DNA from: an uncultured Gemmatimonadota bacterium
GTDB lineage: Bacteria; Gemmatimonadota; Gemmatimonadetes; Palauibacterales; Palauibacteraceae
Direction: 5' to 3'
Assembly (NCBI GenBank): GCA_913043255.1
Contig: CAJWLK010000001.1
Span: 487,752-551,751 of the forward strand
DNA length: 64,000 bases
Below are positions 38,900 through 49,353 of this stretch, in pieces (position 1 is the first letter of the stretch; every line of letters starts with the position of its first letter). The notes under the pieces are model-generated. The model saw only the letters and a program-made list of their open reading frames with translations. It was not told where the DNA came from and ran no database searches. The position numbers and the translations under genes were made by a program.

Positions 38900-40198
38900 A
38901 TGGCCCTCCTTGCCAATCGACTGACGAATCTTGGCACCGAGAACGCGTTCAAAGTGGGGGAAGACATCCAGACCTGCGTTGACCGAGGCATGGACGTTAT
39001 CAAGTTCAACCTCGGTGCTCCAGATTTTCGCAGCGCACCTCACTTGAATCAGGTCTCCATTACCGAACTAGAGGCCGGAAACTCCGGCTACTGCGACCCA
39101 GCAGGGATTGCATCCTTTCGACAGGCGATCGCCAACCACGTCCGACTCTCCCGTGGCATCGACGTAACACCTGATCAAGTCATCGTAACCCCCGGTGCCA
39201 AACCACCCATCGGATATACATTTCAAACGTATGTGAACCCTGGCGATGAAGTTGTGTACCCGAGTCCCGGATTCCCCATTTATGAATCGTGGGTAACATT
39301 CGTTGGTGCCACACCTGTACCGATCCAACTAAGCGAAGACACGGGATTCGCGTTTACCGCCGAAGAGCTAGCTGCTCACCTCACAGAGCGAACGAAGCTG
39401 ATTATTCTCTGCTCTCCATCAAATCCTACCGGTGGTGTCCTATCCAGAGAAAATCTTCGGGATATCGCGAACGTCATTCGTGACCGCTGCAGACCGGACG
39501 TTCGGATCTATGCAGATGAGATATACGAACACATTTTATTCGATGGTCAAAAGCACCACAGCATCTTTTCCGAAGAAGGAATGCCAGAGCGCACCGTGCT
39601 CGTCAGCGGCCACTCCAAGGGGTTTGCTATGACCGGGTGGAGACTTGGGTGGGCAGTTCTACCTACAACCGATGAGGCCGCGATTTTCAAACAGCTGAAC
39701 ATCAACACCATTTCATGCGTCCCCCCTTTTCTTCAGGAAGGGGGCCGTGCGGCCTACGAAGACCCTTCAACGATAAAGACGGTTTCTGAGATGGTCACTG
39801 CGTTTGAACGGCGCCGAGATTGGGTGGTTCCAGCCTTGAACAGTATTACTGGCGTAACCTGCCAGTTGCCCAAAGGCTCATTCTACGTATTCCCTAACGT
39901 TGCCGGGGTATGCGACAAGCTTGGGATCTTCGAGGCTTATGAAGCCCTGTCGTCAACGGCTAAGAGAAAGACGACACCGGGAGGGATGCTCCAGATGTTT
40001 CTGCTCTATCGATACGGTGTCGCAACCATGGATCGTGCATCATTCGGTCGCATCGGCTCTGAGGGACAACATTTTCTACGACTTTCAATTGCTAACAGTA
40101 TGGATGACATCCAAAGAGGCATCGCTCGGATTAAAGAAGCTGTTGATGACTCCAATGGGTTCACAAACTTTGTGAAAGAAGAACGGCTTTGGGATTAA
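38900..40198 (+). CDS. PLP-dependent aminotransferase class I/II (aspartate aminotransferase-like)
   Basis: IKFNLGAPDFRSAPHL, LCSPSNPTGGVLSRENL, YADEIYEHILFDG, SGHSKGFAMTGWRLGW. Confidence 0.92.
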   Translation: MALLANRLTNLGTENAFKVGEDIQTCVDRGMDVIKFNLGAPDFRSAPHLNQVSITELEAGNSGYCDPAGIASFRQAIANHVRLSRGIDVTPDQVIVTPGAKPPIGYTFQTYVNPGDEVVYPSPGFPIYESWVTFVGATPVPIQLSEDTGFAFTAEELAAHLTERTKLIILCSPSNPTGGVLSRENLRDIANVIRDRCRPDVRIYADEIYEHILFDGQKHHSIFSEEGMPERTVLVSGHSKGFAMTGWRLGWAVLPTTDEAAIFKQLNINTISCVPPFLQEGGRAAYEDPSTIKTVSEMVTAFERRRDWVVPALNSITGVTCQLPKGSFYVFPNVAGVCDKLGIFEAYEALSSTAKRKTTPGGMLQMFLLYRYGVATMDRASFGRIGSEGQHFLRLSIANSMDDIQRGIARIKEAVDDSNGFTNFVKEERLWD

Positions 40199-40228
40199 TG
40201 CAGTTTCATACAGGGGAAATCGAAAGCC

Positions 40229-41266
40229 ATGGATGGGCCGTGTGAGAAAGCGAGCGGCGACAGTTGCAATGAAGCAAGAGACTCCATGAAGAGAGGCCGG
40301 AGTTCGATTACCCGACAACTCGGACAGACGGCCCTATTACAGATAGGACTCCTAGCCGCTTCAACACCAGCGAGCGCCCAGGAGGTTGGAATGCTCGTCC
40401 TCGAAGCTCCGGCGAGCATTGAATCTGCAGCCTACGGAAACACTCCTTATTTCTTCAGCAATGAGGCAGCCCTCCTCTTTTATTCTCCGGCTCTCATCGA
40501 ACAGTTGTCAGGTGTCGCCGCTGGCTTCCAGCGCTATGGAACAGAAGGAACACTCACGACCTTATCTGGAGCAGGGACCGGCCTAGGTGGCGGTTTTGCC
40601 GCTGGATTTCAGTACATGAGCTACGACACACCGCTCTCGTTCCTCACGGAGCGAGACCTTCAAAGTTTCACCTTCACCCAAGGAGAACACGGCGTAACTG
40701 AGTTCGTAGGATCGATCGGCTACGCCCGCACAGTTCTTGGTGTCCACACGGGGGTCGCACTAAAGTATATGCAGCAAATCGTTGACTCCACTCAAGATCA
40801 GACGTGGGCTGCGGATTTCGGCCTAGCGAAAGAAGTGGGGAGGACAATGATTAGTCTTACCGCCAAAAACCTCGGCTCGGACCTCAAGATCGTGGAGCAT
40901 CTCTGCGCCACGTGCGACCCAACCGAACTACTCGTGACCCACGACCTCGAGCTACCAACACAAATTGTGGCAGGGGTTTCAGTGGAACAGTTTGAGGTTG
41001 GAGAGTTCGACATGATACTGACTAGCCAAGTCATGAGACGGCGAGACGGAGAATTGATACCAGCCGGGGGGGTCGAAGTCTCCTACTGGCCAGTACAAGG
41101 ATACACATTTCGGATCCGAGCTGGTCTCCAACGCGTTACCGAAGAAGACCGAAGCCCATTTACAGTTGGAGCTGGGTTTACGGGAGACAACATTACGATC
41201 GAGTACGCCTTTCAATCTTTCGACGAGAGAGGAAGTGCACATCGATTTGGCCTCCGGTGGCACTAG
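40229..41266 (+). CDS. PorV/PorQ-like outer membrane beta-barrel protein
   Basis: Signal peptide (from MKRG, 40286), EAPASIESAAYGNTPYFFSNEAALLFYSPALIEQLSGVAAGFQRYGTEGTL, beta-rich C-terminus ending in an aromatic/His (FGLRWH*). Confidence 0.65.
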   Translation: MDGPCEKASGDSCNEARDSMKRGRSSITRQLGQTALLQIGLLAASTPASAQEVGMLVLEAPASIESAAYGNTPYFFSNEAALLFYSPALIEQLSGVAAGFQRYGTEGTLTTLSGAGTGLGGGFAAGFQYMSYDTPLSFLTERDLQSFTFTQGEHGVTEFVGSIGYARTVLGVHTGVALKYMQQIVDSTQDQTWAADFGLAKEVGRTMISLTAKNLGSDLKIVEHLCATCDPTELLVTHDLELPTQIVAGVSVEQFEVGEFDMILTSQVMRRRDGELIPAGGVEVSYWPVQGYTFRIRAGLQRVTEEDRSPFTVGAGFTGDNITIEYAFQSFDERGSAHRFGLRWH

Positions 41267-43353
41267 CGAACATCCGGGATGGGGGCGGCGGATTGAAAAA
41301 ATCCATGGTCCATCTTGGAGAAACCAATGTCATCAACAACCACCGTGCCAGCTTGATTCTGATCGAAGATAAGCTCGATTTTCCGAATTGAACCTGGGTC
41401 AAACGTGGAATCCCCATCCACGAAATCTGACAGGGGGATGGAGTATGATTGAAGCACTAGCTCCCATTGTTTTTCAAACCTCTCATCGTCGTTGCGGCGG
41501 CGAACTTTAATGTCGAGTGGTTTTCGGATCGCACCATATGTAGAGAGACGCACCCTGCTCGACGTACCGGACGCATCACTGAGCTCAATCGTCAAATCGA
41601 CTGGCTCATCGTCGATCCCACTGGACGATTCACCATCTACGGGTGACGAAATATCCTTGAACTCATCCTCGTCACCTCTTCCTACATTTACATGCCCTTT
41701 GGCATCTCGGAGTGGCGGTCTTTCGTCTAATGCAGACAAGAGAAGATCAAGCGTCGAGGTTGACGACAACTCCAATTCTCTCGTCAGCGAGGAAGGGATA
41801 ACGAGCGAGTAACTAGCCGGCGATCTGACAAGGGTGTCTACACCAGCGATCATGTTGTTCCAGCCTAACCACACCCCATACGTCCCTTGATGTTTCGGCG
41901 TCGTGGACCGATTTCCCGAACGAAGCGGTAATAGGTCCTCACGCCAAGTCGCGAGTGATTTTCCTTCAATTCTGGTGCCCTTCGCCGTTCCTGAAGTGAC
42001 GTCTATGTCCTCATCAAATGCAGCAATAGGGCGAAACGTGCTGGTTTGGAATCGTGTCACGTACATCGTCTTCGGAAGCCACTCGCCGATCATCCGGTGG
42101 TCGCGGAATAAGGGCATGTAATCTTTGTTTTCAAGCAATGTCGTTTCAAGGAACGCGGAAATGTAGATCTTACCCATCTCCCTCTGATCTTCCGGGTCAA
42201 TCAAACCTCTGAGATCAAGGATACGACCGCTTCGTGGACCGACGTCTTTGTTGCCCCAACCCGTATTCCATTGTCCGTGGTTTGCACGGTACATGTAGAT
42301 CGCAGTCTTGAAGTACTCCTCATCATCAGTGAATGCCAACCGATGGTATAAACGTAAGCCGTGAAAACTTGTCACATCACCATCGTGTGATCCGTGAAAC
42401 ACCATATAGTTCACATTTTCGACAGGAACGAGACGACCGGTGGGGAGGTATTGCCCATCTACGGGTGCAATTGCGATGATCGACCGGATTCCATAGCCGA
42501 AATTGAATTCGAGGGACGCGTCGTCAGGGTATCTCTCCAAATGATTGAATGCCGCAGCATGGCCAACAGCCTCTCCACCACGCGAGTGTCCGATTAATGC
42601 AATTCGTCCAAAATCAATTTTGCCCGCAAAGGGAGTGGAGTCAGATTCCGCAAACTTTTTCCACGCGTCGAGGTGTTTTAGCAGCAACCAACCTCGACCG
42701 TCATTTTCATTGCGGATACTACCGTTAATAAAGTTCATGTCGACGGAACTGAAAACGAAACCACGGCTGGCCAACAGTTCTCCGAGATATCCATACCCAG
42801 GATCGGAGAAGTCCTTCATGTTGTGGTTGCCGTGAACAATCAAAACGAGGGGGAATGGCCCACTTCCTTCCGGGTACCAAACACGCCCGTTGATTGGAAA
42901 CTCTTCAGGCGTGAACCCCCAGTACTCGTTTCGCTCATCGCCGGAGGAACCCAGGCTCACCAGTTTTGAGGCGTCAACAGACTCTGTGACAATCGATACC
43001 GAATCTCGGTACTCGATCCGATTCTTATCGGTCCCACTTCCGTAATAGAGCCGACGCACCTGATATGGGCCTGGACGAGCTGGGTTGGGGTAATCAAGTG
43101 CTTGTTGAGCCAATACTGTAACGTGATCGGAGGGCGTAAGATTAAGTGAACCGGAACAAGCCAGACTCGTTGGAAGGAGAACTGCCAGACATAGTTGAAT
43201 GCTTCTGGAAATCTGGACAAAAGAGCTGAACGAGGCGTTCGCCTGCACATCTTGTCGTGAGTCAGTTGGAGTGGGCGACACCAGTAGATGGTTCTGACGA
43301 TTTGTGGGAGATCGCATGACCTTAAGCTGAAACCATAAACCCGGTAAGTGCAA
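41263..43353 (-). CDS. Secreted alpha/beta hydrolase family protein (likely lipoprotein)
   Basis: FPLVLIVHGNHNMKDFSDPGYGYLGELLASRGFVFSSVDMNF, IALIGHSRGGEAVGHAAA; LPTSLACSG lipobox-like; start perhaps 43317. Confidence 0.8.
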   Translation of the reverse strand: MHLPGLWFQLKVMRSPTNRQNHLLVSPTPTDSRQDVQANASFSSFVQISRSIQLCLAVLLPTSLACSGSLNLTPSDHVTVLAQQALDYPNPARPGPYQVRRLYYGSGTDKNRIEYRDSVSIVTESVDASKLVSLGSSGDERNEYWGFTPEEFPINGRVWYPEGSGPFPLVLIVHGNHNMKDFSDPGYGYLGELLASRGFVFSSVDMNFINGSIRNENDGRGWLLLKHLDAWKKFAESDSTPFAGKIDFGRIALIGHSRGGEAVGHAAAFNHLERYPDDASLEFNFGYGIRSIIAIAPVDGQYLPTGRLVPVENVNYMVFHGSHDGDVTSFHGLRLYHRLAFTDDEEYFKTAIYMYRANHGQWNTGWGNKDVGPRSGRILDLRGLIDPEDQREMGKIYISAFLETTLLENKDYMPLFRDHRMIGEWLPKTMYVTRFQTSTFRPIAAFDEDIDVTSGTAKGTRIEGKSLATWREDLLPLRSGNRSTTPKHQGTYGVWLGWNNMIAGVDTLVRSPASYSLVIPSSLTRELELSSTSTLDLLLSALDERPPLRDAKGHVNVGRGDEDEFKDISSPVDGESSSGIDDEPVDLTIELSDASGTSSRVRLSTYGAIRKPLDIKVRRRNDDERFEKQWELVLQSYSIPLSDFVDGDSTFDPGSIRKIELIFDQNQAGTVVVDDIGFSKMDHGFFQSAAPIPDVR

Positions 43354-43456
43354 GGAGTAGAGGTGAGGTTAACACTCTCTTGCAGACCTTGAACATCTGG
43401 CACATAGCGGGTTCACCTTACCAGATTGTTCAATAGCCTAACCAAGGAGTTATCGG

Positions 43457-46354
43457 ATGCCTTCCCTTTTACGCGGTTCCATCCAGTTCGTCTTGTGCTT
43501 TCTAATCTTCGGCTCTGCACTATCACCGGGAGTCACGCCACTCGTATCACAGGAAATTAAGCCGGGGCTAGACCACGATGACACTTATCGATGGAACGCC
43601 GTTCGTGGGCGGACCTTGTCTGCCGATGGGAAGTGGCTGACCTATGTGATCGAACCTTGGGATGGAGACCCGACCCTTGTAGTCACGAGAACCGATGGCT
43701 CCGCGGAAAGTCGCTACCGTGGTCGCGCTGCGACTTTCACGCGCAACGCCAGATTTGTCTCCTTCCGTGTGCCACCCGTGAAATCTGTCGTCGACTCCCT
43801 AAGACGTCAGGGAAAAAACGACAATGACCTACCAGGCGATTCACTCGCTGTAGTGACGCTCGACAATTCTTTCAGTGGTAGTAATGAAAAGATATTCCGA
43901 GCGGGCCCGATTGAGTCGTTCTCGGTACCAGAAGATGATGGCGTTTTCATCGCCTATCTGCGCTCTGCAAATACCGATGAAGAGAAAGAAAGCGAAAACC
44001 AAGAAGAAAAAAATACGGAAAAGCACTCCGCAGAGTACAAGAAACGTCATGAAAAACGTGCTGGAACAACGCTCGTCGTTCGCAATCTCGAATCAGGTAT
44101 CGATCAACAATTTGAAAATGTTGTGGAATACAGAGTTGCAGATGCGGGCACAGCCGTGGTGTTTGCCACTTCTACCGATGATGGCGAGGGTGATGGGTTC
44201 AATGTCATAGATCCCACAACTGGCCAAGTCACAGAAATCATGAAAGGCGAAGGCCATTATACACAACTCACATTTGATGAGTCTGGACGAAGTGTGGCCT
44301 TTCTCAGCGACCGGGAACAGTGGGAACTCGACCAACCATCATTCGCCCTCTACCGGGCCGACGCCAATGGTTGGGCTGTGGAGAAGGTTGTCGATAACAC
44401 GACAGCAGGCGTCCCCAGCGATTGGTGGGTAAGTGAACATGGAGATGTGTCATTCAGTGAGGATGGCTCGCGAATATTTTTTGGCACGGCACCGCGGCCC
44501 AAAGCAGAATCCGACGAAAAAATTCTTGATGCAGATCGTGTTGAACTCGACATCTGGAACTGGCAAGATGACTATCTTCAGCCCATGCAGCTCGTCCGCG
44601 CGGAAGATGAACGAAACCGATCATTTCTCGCTGTCGTACACACCGACCAAAGCCACATCGTACAGCTTGGATCTGAGGACATCCCAGAGATTACACGCAC
44701 ACACCACGGGGACGGGGATCATTTTCTAGGCACGACCGACGTACCTCACCGGCAAGAACTGTCCTGGGACGGCCGCTATAGCGATGCATATGCAATCGAC
44801 GTTTGGACGGGGGAACACAGGCTTATCGTGGAGCGGGTGCGTGGCTTTGGAGGTGCAAATCTGTCCTCTGGTGGAACCTACGCATATTGGTGGGACGATA
44901 ACGAGCGCGCATGGAAGGTCACTCGGATGGACGGAACAATCGAGATTCTGAACCTCACAAGCGACATTCCGTTCGCTTTCCACCGCGAATTAGATGATCA
45001 CCCGCAAGGTCCTCCACCATACGGATTTCCAACCTGGACAGCAGATGAGGAGGCCCTTCTCCTATATGACAAACATGACGTATGGCGAACTGATCCGAGC
45101 GGCGCTACTGCTCCTCTACGCCTAACAGACGGCCGCGCATCAAATCAACGCTATCGAATCATACGATCCGATGTCGAAAAACCGTGGGTTCCGAATGGCG
45201 AAGTGTTGTTGTCATCATTTGACATGGGGACAAAAGAGTCTGGTTTCAGCCGTGGTCGAACTGACCGCGCAGGCTCCGTTGAACAACTCACCAGCGATAA
45301 CGTTCGATACGGACCCCCGACGAAGGCTCGGGACGCTGATCGTCTAGTTTGGACCCGGGAAACTTTTGTCGAATTTCCCGATCTTTGGGTCAGCGACTCG
45401 GACTTTTCCGGCGCACACAAGATCAGCGAGGCAAACCCACAGCAGTCCGAATATCGCTGGGGTTCTGCAGAGCTTGTCGGATGGATGTCCAATGACCGTA
45501 CCCCACTCGAAGGCATCCTCATCAAACCCGATGGCTTCGACCCAAGTCAGAAGTATCCGATGCTTGTTTACTTTTACGAGCGTATGTCAGACGGACTTCA
45601 CCAATATCAGCCTCCTCTCCCAAACCGTGCATCGATTCGGTTCTCTTTCTATGCCAGCCGAGGATACCTCGTCTTCATTCCCGATATACCATACGAGATT
45701 GGATATCCTGGCGAGAGCGCACTTGATGCAGTCGTTCCTGGAGTGTTGACGCTGGTTGACCAGGGGTTTGTTGACCCCGATCGGATTGGTGTCCAAGGTC
45801 ACTCGTGGGGCGGCTATCAAATCGCGTATATGATCACGAAAACAAATCTATTCGCCGCGGCAGAGGCAGGGGCACCCGTATCGAACATGACGAGTGCCTA
45901 TGGTGGGATTCGTTGGCAAAGTGGCATGAGCCGCATGTTCCAATACGAGCGAACACAGAGTCGAATTGGTGGAACGTTGTGGGATGAACGAGATCGCTAC
46001 ATTCACAATTCTCCGCTGTTCTTTGCGGACAAGATCAATACACCATTGCTCATGTTACATAACGACGCGGATGGTGCGGTCCCGTGGTATCAGGGGATCG
46101 AGATGTTCGTGGCTATGCGCCGGCTGAGCCTGCCCGTCTTCATGCTAAACTACAACGACGAGGGACACGGTCTCGGTCGCAAAGCGAACCAAGAGGACTG
46201 GGCCATCCGGATGCAGCAATTCTTCGATCATTATCTAGTCGAATCCCCTGCAGCACGGTGGATGCAAGAAGGCATACCTGCAACGTCGAAGGGGCGTGAT
46301 TCGGGGTTGGATCTAGTGGAGAAAAAGGTGCCTGAAGAAGGTAGAGAGGATTGA
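43457..46354 (+). CDS. S9 family prolyl oligopeptidase
   Basis: WD40-like beta-propeller, then DPDRIGVQGHSWGGYQIAYMITKTNLFAAAEAGAPVSNMTSAYGGIRW and NDEGHGL catalytic motifs. Confidence 0.9.
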   Translation: MPSLLRGSIQFVLCFLIFGSALSPGVTPLVSQEIKPGLDHDDTYRWNAVRGRTLSADGKWLTYVIEPWDGDPTLVVTRTDGSAESRYRGRAATFTRNARFVSFRVPPVKSVVDSLRRQGKNDNDLPGDSLAVVTLDNSFSGSNEKIFRAGPIESFSVPEDDGVFIAYLRSANTDEEKESENQEEKNTEKHSAEYKKRHEKRAGTTLVVRNLESGIDQQFENVVEYRVADAGTAVVFATSTDDGEGDGFNVIDPTTGQVTEIMKGEGHYTQLTFDESGRSVAFLSDREQWELDQPSFALYRADANGWAVEKVVDNTTAGVPSDWWVSEHGDVSFSEDGSRIFFGTAPRPKAESDEKILDADRVELDIWNWQDDYLQPMQLVRAEDERNRSFLAVVHTDQSHIVQLGSEDIPEITRTHHGDGDHFLGTTDVPHRQELSWDGRYSDAYAIDVWTGEHRLIVERVRGFGGANLSSGGTYAYWWDDNERAWKVTRMDGTIEILNLTSDIPFAFHRELDDHPQGPPPYGFPTWTADEEALLLYDKHDVWRTDPSGATAPLRLTDGRASNQRYRIIRSDVEKPWVPNGEVLLSSFDMGTKESGFSRGRTDRAGSVEQLTSDNVRYGPPTKARDADRLVWTRETFVEFPDLWVSDSDFSGAHKISEANPQQSEYRWGSAELVGWMSNDRTPLEGILIKPDGFDPSQKYPMLVYFYERMSDGLHQYQPPLPNRASIRFSFYASRGYLVFIPDIPYEIGYPGESALDAVVPGVLTLVDQGFVDPDRIGVQGHSWGGYQIAYMITKTNLFAAAEAGAPVSNMTSAYGGIRWQSGMSRMFQYERTQSRIGGTLWDERDRYIHNSPLFFADKINTPLLMLHNDADGAVPWYQGIEMFVAMRRLSLPVFMLNYNDEGHGLGRKANQEDWAIRMQQFFDHYLVESPAARWMQEGIPATSKGRDSGLDLVEKKVPEEGRED

Positions 46355-46501
46355 TTCATGCCACTGCAGGGGCGAAGTAACCTTAGTTGAACTTAGAAAG
46401 TGAGGAGCTAGGGAATAAGGCTGCTGTTAGAATCGAGAAAGTGGAACATAGAGCACCCTTAATATAAGGGCATACAGGCTAGTAGGACTCGGCTGGCAAT
46501 G

Positions 46502-48106
46502 TCAGAAAAGGATGCGAAAACCGGCGAACGCCGACGTTTCGCGCCATGCCACGGAACTTCCCCATCGGGTCATTCCCGTGCCTATGATCTCGCCCAACGA
46601 CCATAAACGAACCCCTAGGCTCCCTCCAACTTCCCAGCTCTTCCCCTCACGATCGGGGGCAAACAAATTCGTCGAACCCCGATCCTGGAACGCTACGTGC
46701 CAACGACCCCTGAGCCGTGCCTGCACAGCATCAATACCGCCCAAGAGACGGAACTCAGATCCATCCCCCCCTAAAGGATGTGCCAGCAGTCGACCCTGTA
46801 CCGTCCAGTTATCCTCAAACACACCATGTCGGAACCACCGTCGGCCTGTGGCGCCCGGTCCCGCAAACGAGGCCCACTCAAACCCCACAGACACCTCCGG
46901 GAGTCCAGGCAATCCCCCAAGTTCTGCTCCAGCGATCAGGCCAGGATTTTCATCGTACGCTCCTGCCCAATCTTCGAATCCCCATTCCAGATATAGCGAT
47001 ACCGGCAGGTTTCCCAGCGGAGCAAGGTAGCGGATTTCGCCAGAGGCAACCTGGTTTTCGAAGTTGAATCCATCAGGAGGAGCTGCACCAAGCACAGCGT
47101 TCATAAAACGCCAAAAAGTGGTATCCAACTCGTTTCCCGTACCCCCAAACATCCCAGCACGATTGATTGCAAGTTCGAGCCGATCGTGCGGTGCAATTGA
47201 GAGTCGGTAGCCAAAGAACCATGGATCAAGAATTTCGCCACTTCGTTGGAGTCGGGAGAAGAAAATCTCGGACCGAAAAGGACCAAGGACATTAAGAAAT
47301 CCAGGAAGATCCACACCGTCGGTCAGGACTACCCCACCACCATCCACTGCAACTTCACCGTCCAGCATTACCGTCCCACCAAATCCAGGTCCATAACCCG
47401 GCGCCCGACGCCCGACCCACAGAGCCACATCGCCCACCTCGAGCGTGACATAACCTTCTTGAATTGTAAGGTTATCTCCTGCCAACCGCGGGGTAATCCG
47501 GCCCGCTAGAACAGGGAGATGAGGTGAAAGCTGAAAGGAGAGATCTGCCTCTACTACTGCAGAAACGATATCAGAAAATGGGACTGGCCCTCCTGAGATT
47601 CCACCTGTAGATACACCCGGACTTACATGAGCACCCAGCAGTGTATTTCGAGTTGATTCATAGCCCACTGACACTGAGCTTCCCCCCAACAAAATAGGCG
47701 GTACTGAGTGTCCTTCCAGGAGTCGTGCGGTTCGAGTGAACTCTTCCGAAAAACGCGCCCAATACAATTCCGTGAGAGAGAGAACTTCGGGAAAATCTTG
47801 GCGTGCCTTTTCAATGCTCCGTAGGAGCATCCTGCCCGCTTCCCTTTGAGTGATGGAAATGGAGGAAGGATCGAACCGCGCTGGCAGGAGATATAGAGCG
47901 TGGAGCTTTCGGAGGGTGTCATGGAGCCAACTCCCTCGTGGCACAAATGCCGAGGCGAATTCCGGGGCGACCTCATTGGTCTGTGAATCAGTTGATCGTT
48001 CTTGGGCGAAGAGAAATGAACTCGTGGTGATAAGGCCAACAACGACGATCAAACACCTTCTTGGGACAAGTCGTTTCATGACGTCGATTCGACCCATTGT
48101 CGACAC
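46502..48106 (-). CDS. Capsule assembly Wzi family protein (outer membrane)
   Basis: Wzi-like beta-barrel architecture (GYESTRNTLLG...; WVGRRAPGYGPGFGGTVMLD; ISRLQRSGEILDPWFFGYRLSIAPHDRLELAINRAGMFGG), terminal FAGFRILF*; start possibly M 48079. Confidence 0.8.
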   Translation of the reverse strand: MSTMGRIDVMKRLVPRRCLIVVVGLITTSSFLFAQERSTDSQTNEVAPEFASAFVPRGSWLHDTLRKLHALYLLPARFDPSSISITQREAGRMLLRSIEKARQDFPEVLSLTELYWARFSEEFTRTARLLEGHSVPPILLGGSSVSVGYESTRNTLLGAHVSPGVSTGGISGGPVPFSDIVSAVVEADLSFQLSPHLPVLAGRITPRLAGDNLTIQEGYVTLEVGDVALWVGRRAPGYGPGFGGTVMLDGEVAVDGGGVVLTDGVDLPGFLNVLGPFRSEIFFSRLQRSGEILDPWFFGYRLSIAPHDRLELAINRAGMFGGTGNELDTTFWRFMNAVLGAAPPDGFNFENQVASGEIRYLAPLGNLPVSLYLEWGFEDWAGAYDENPGLIAGAELGGLPGLPEVSVGFEWASFAGPGATGRRWFRHGVFEDNWTVQGRLLAHPLGGDGSEFRLLGGIDAVQARLRGRWHVAFQDRGSTNLFAPDREGKSWEVGGSLGVRLWSLGEIIGTGMTRWGSSVAWRETSAFAGFRILF

Positions 48107-49309
48107 CTAACCAGCAGAAATTTCGATCTGGTCGAAAATATGCTCGGTAAACGGCAACGCGCATGTAAATGCTGGAGACACACTATTAAGCACATGAAAC
48201 GAGTTCTTGTCGGCTTCATAGCAAAAATCCATCACGAGCTTATTCTTCGTAATATTAACTAATTGCGCTCGGATTCCGGGTCGTCCCCACTGGGAGAAAT
48301 GCTCTAGCTTTAACCCTTCAGCCAACTCTCCAGCAGTTCTTACCATGTGGCTACGCGAGTATTTCTGTAATTCCCTAATGGCGAGACGTCGAAACGAAAA
48401 ATCATCGCGCAGGAAAAACAATGCCTCCCGGGACACGACTTCACTCATTTCGGCGAGACGGAAATTGGCCATCCCACGATAGTGTTCCTTCCAGAATGCT
48501 GGCGTTGCGGTAGGGCCAAGCTTTACACGACCTCCTACTGTGACCGTCAAGTGAACTCCAAGAAATGGCTGTTCTAGGTTTGGTACGGGATAAATGGCCG
48601 TACGAACCGGAGGGGCATCAGCATCTTGATAAAGGTATAGCCCCTTAAAGGGGAGGATTCGGTAATCCTTCGCAAAACCAAAATCCCGTGCTATGGCATC
48701 GGCATAAACACCCGCGGCGTTGATAACATATCCTGCCGAAAATGAGCCCCGTGAGGTGCGAATATCACTTCCGTTTCGGCCTATGTACTCCGTATCAGTC
48801 CGTACTTGCACCCCTAACTCTATCGCATCGGACAAAAAAGATCTCACCACCTCGGAAGGGTCGACCGCCGCTGTCGACGGCGAGTACAATGCTCTCTCGT
48901 ACGTGCGAGCCCGCGGCTCAATTTGTCGAGCATCGCGCGCACTGATTTCCTCAAGCTGGACACCGTTTTTCTTTCCGCGCAAAAAAAGTTCGTCAAGATC
49001 TTTTAGTTCACCTTCATTCCTTGCCACAACAAGCTTGCCGTTCTGGTTGATCTGGAGTCCCCGTTGGAGGCAGTAATCAGTGAGTCGCTTGCACCCATCT
49101 CGAGTGAATCGCGCTTTCAGGCTATCAGCTGTGTAGTAAAAACCAGCGTGAAGTACGCCGCTGTTCCGGCCACTGGCATGAAAACCACACGACGGCTCCT
49201 TCTCAATGAGAACCACTGAAGATTCGGGATTTCGAGTTTTGGCTACCAAAGCCAAGTTCAACCCAATGATCCCACCACCGACAATGAGATAGTCGGCGGT
49301 TTCAGCCAT
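48107..49309 (-). CDS. lhgO: L-2-hydroxyglutarate oxidase (LhgO-like FAD oxidoreductase)
   Basis: DYLIVGGGIIGLNLALVAKTRNPESSVVLIEKEPSCGFHASGRNSGVLHAGFYYTADSLKARFTRDGCKRL is typical LhgO; start M 49309 inside the 49339 ORF. Confidence 0.85.
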   Translation of the reverse strand: MAETADYLIVGGGIIGLNLALVAKTRNPESSVVLIEKEPSCGFHASGRNSGVLHAGFYYTADSLKARFTRDGCKRLTDYCLQRGLQINQNGKLVVARNEGELKDLDELFLRGKKNGVQLEEISARDARQIEPRARTYERALYSPSTAAVDPSEVVRSFLSDAIELGVQVRTDTEYIGRNGSDIRTSRGSFSAGYVINAAGVYADAIARDFGFAKDYRILPFKGLYLYQDADAPPVRTAIYPVPNLEQPFLGVHLTVTVGGRVKLGPTATPAFWKEHYRGMANFRLAEMSEVVSREALFFLRDDFSFRRLAIRELQKYSRSHMVRTAGELAEGLKLEHFSQWGRPGIRAQLVNITKNKLVMDFCYEADKNSFHVLNSVSPAFTCALPFTEHIFDQIEISAG

Positions 49310-49353
49310 CTTGGTGCTCAGCACTGACCCGCATCTCAACAGACAACTGACCG

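Noticed and set aside
46456-46470. CCCTTA-ATA-TAAGGG hairpin between convergent S9 peptidase and Wzi genes
   Set aside because: Too short and AT-rich and lacks a T-tract; insufficient for a terminator call.
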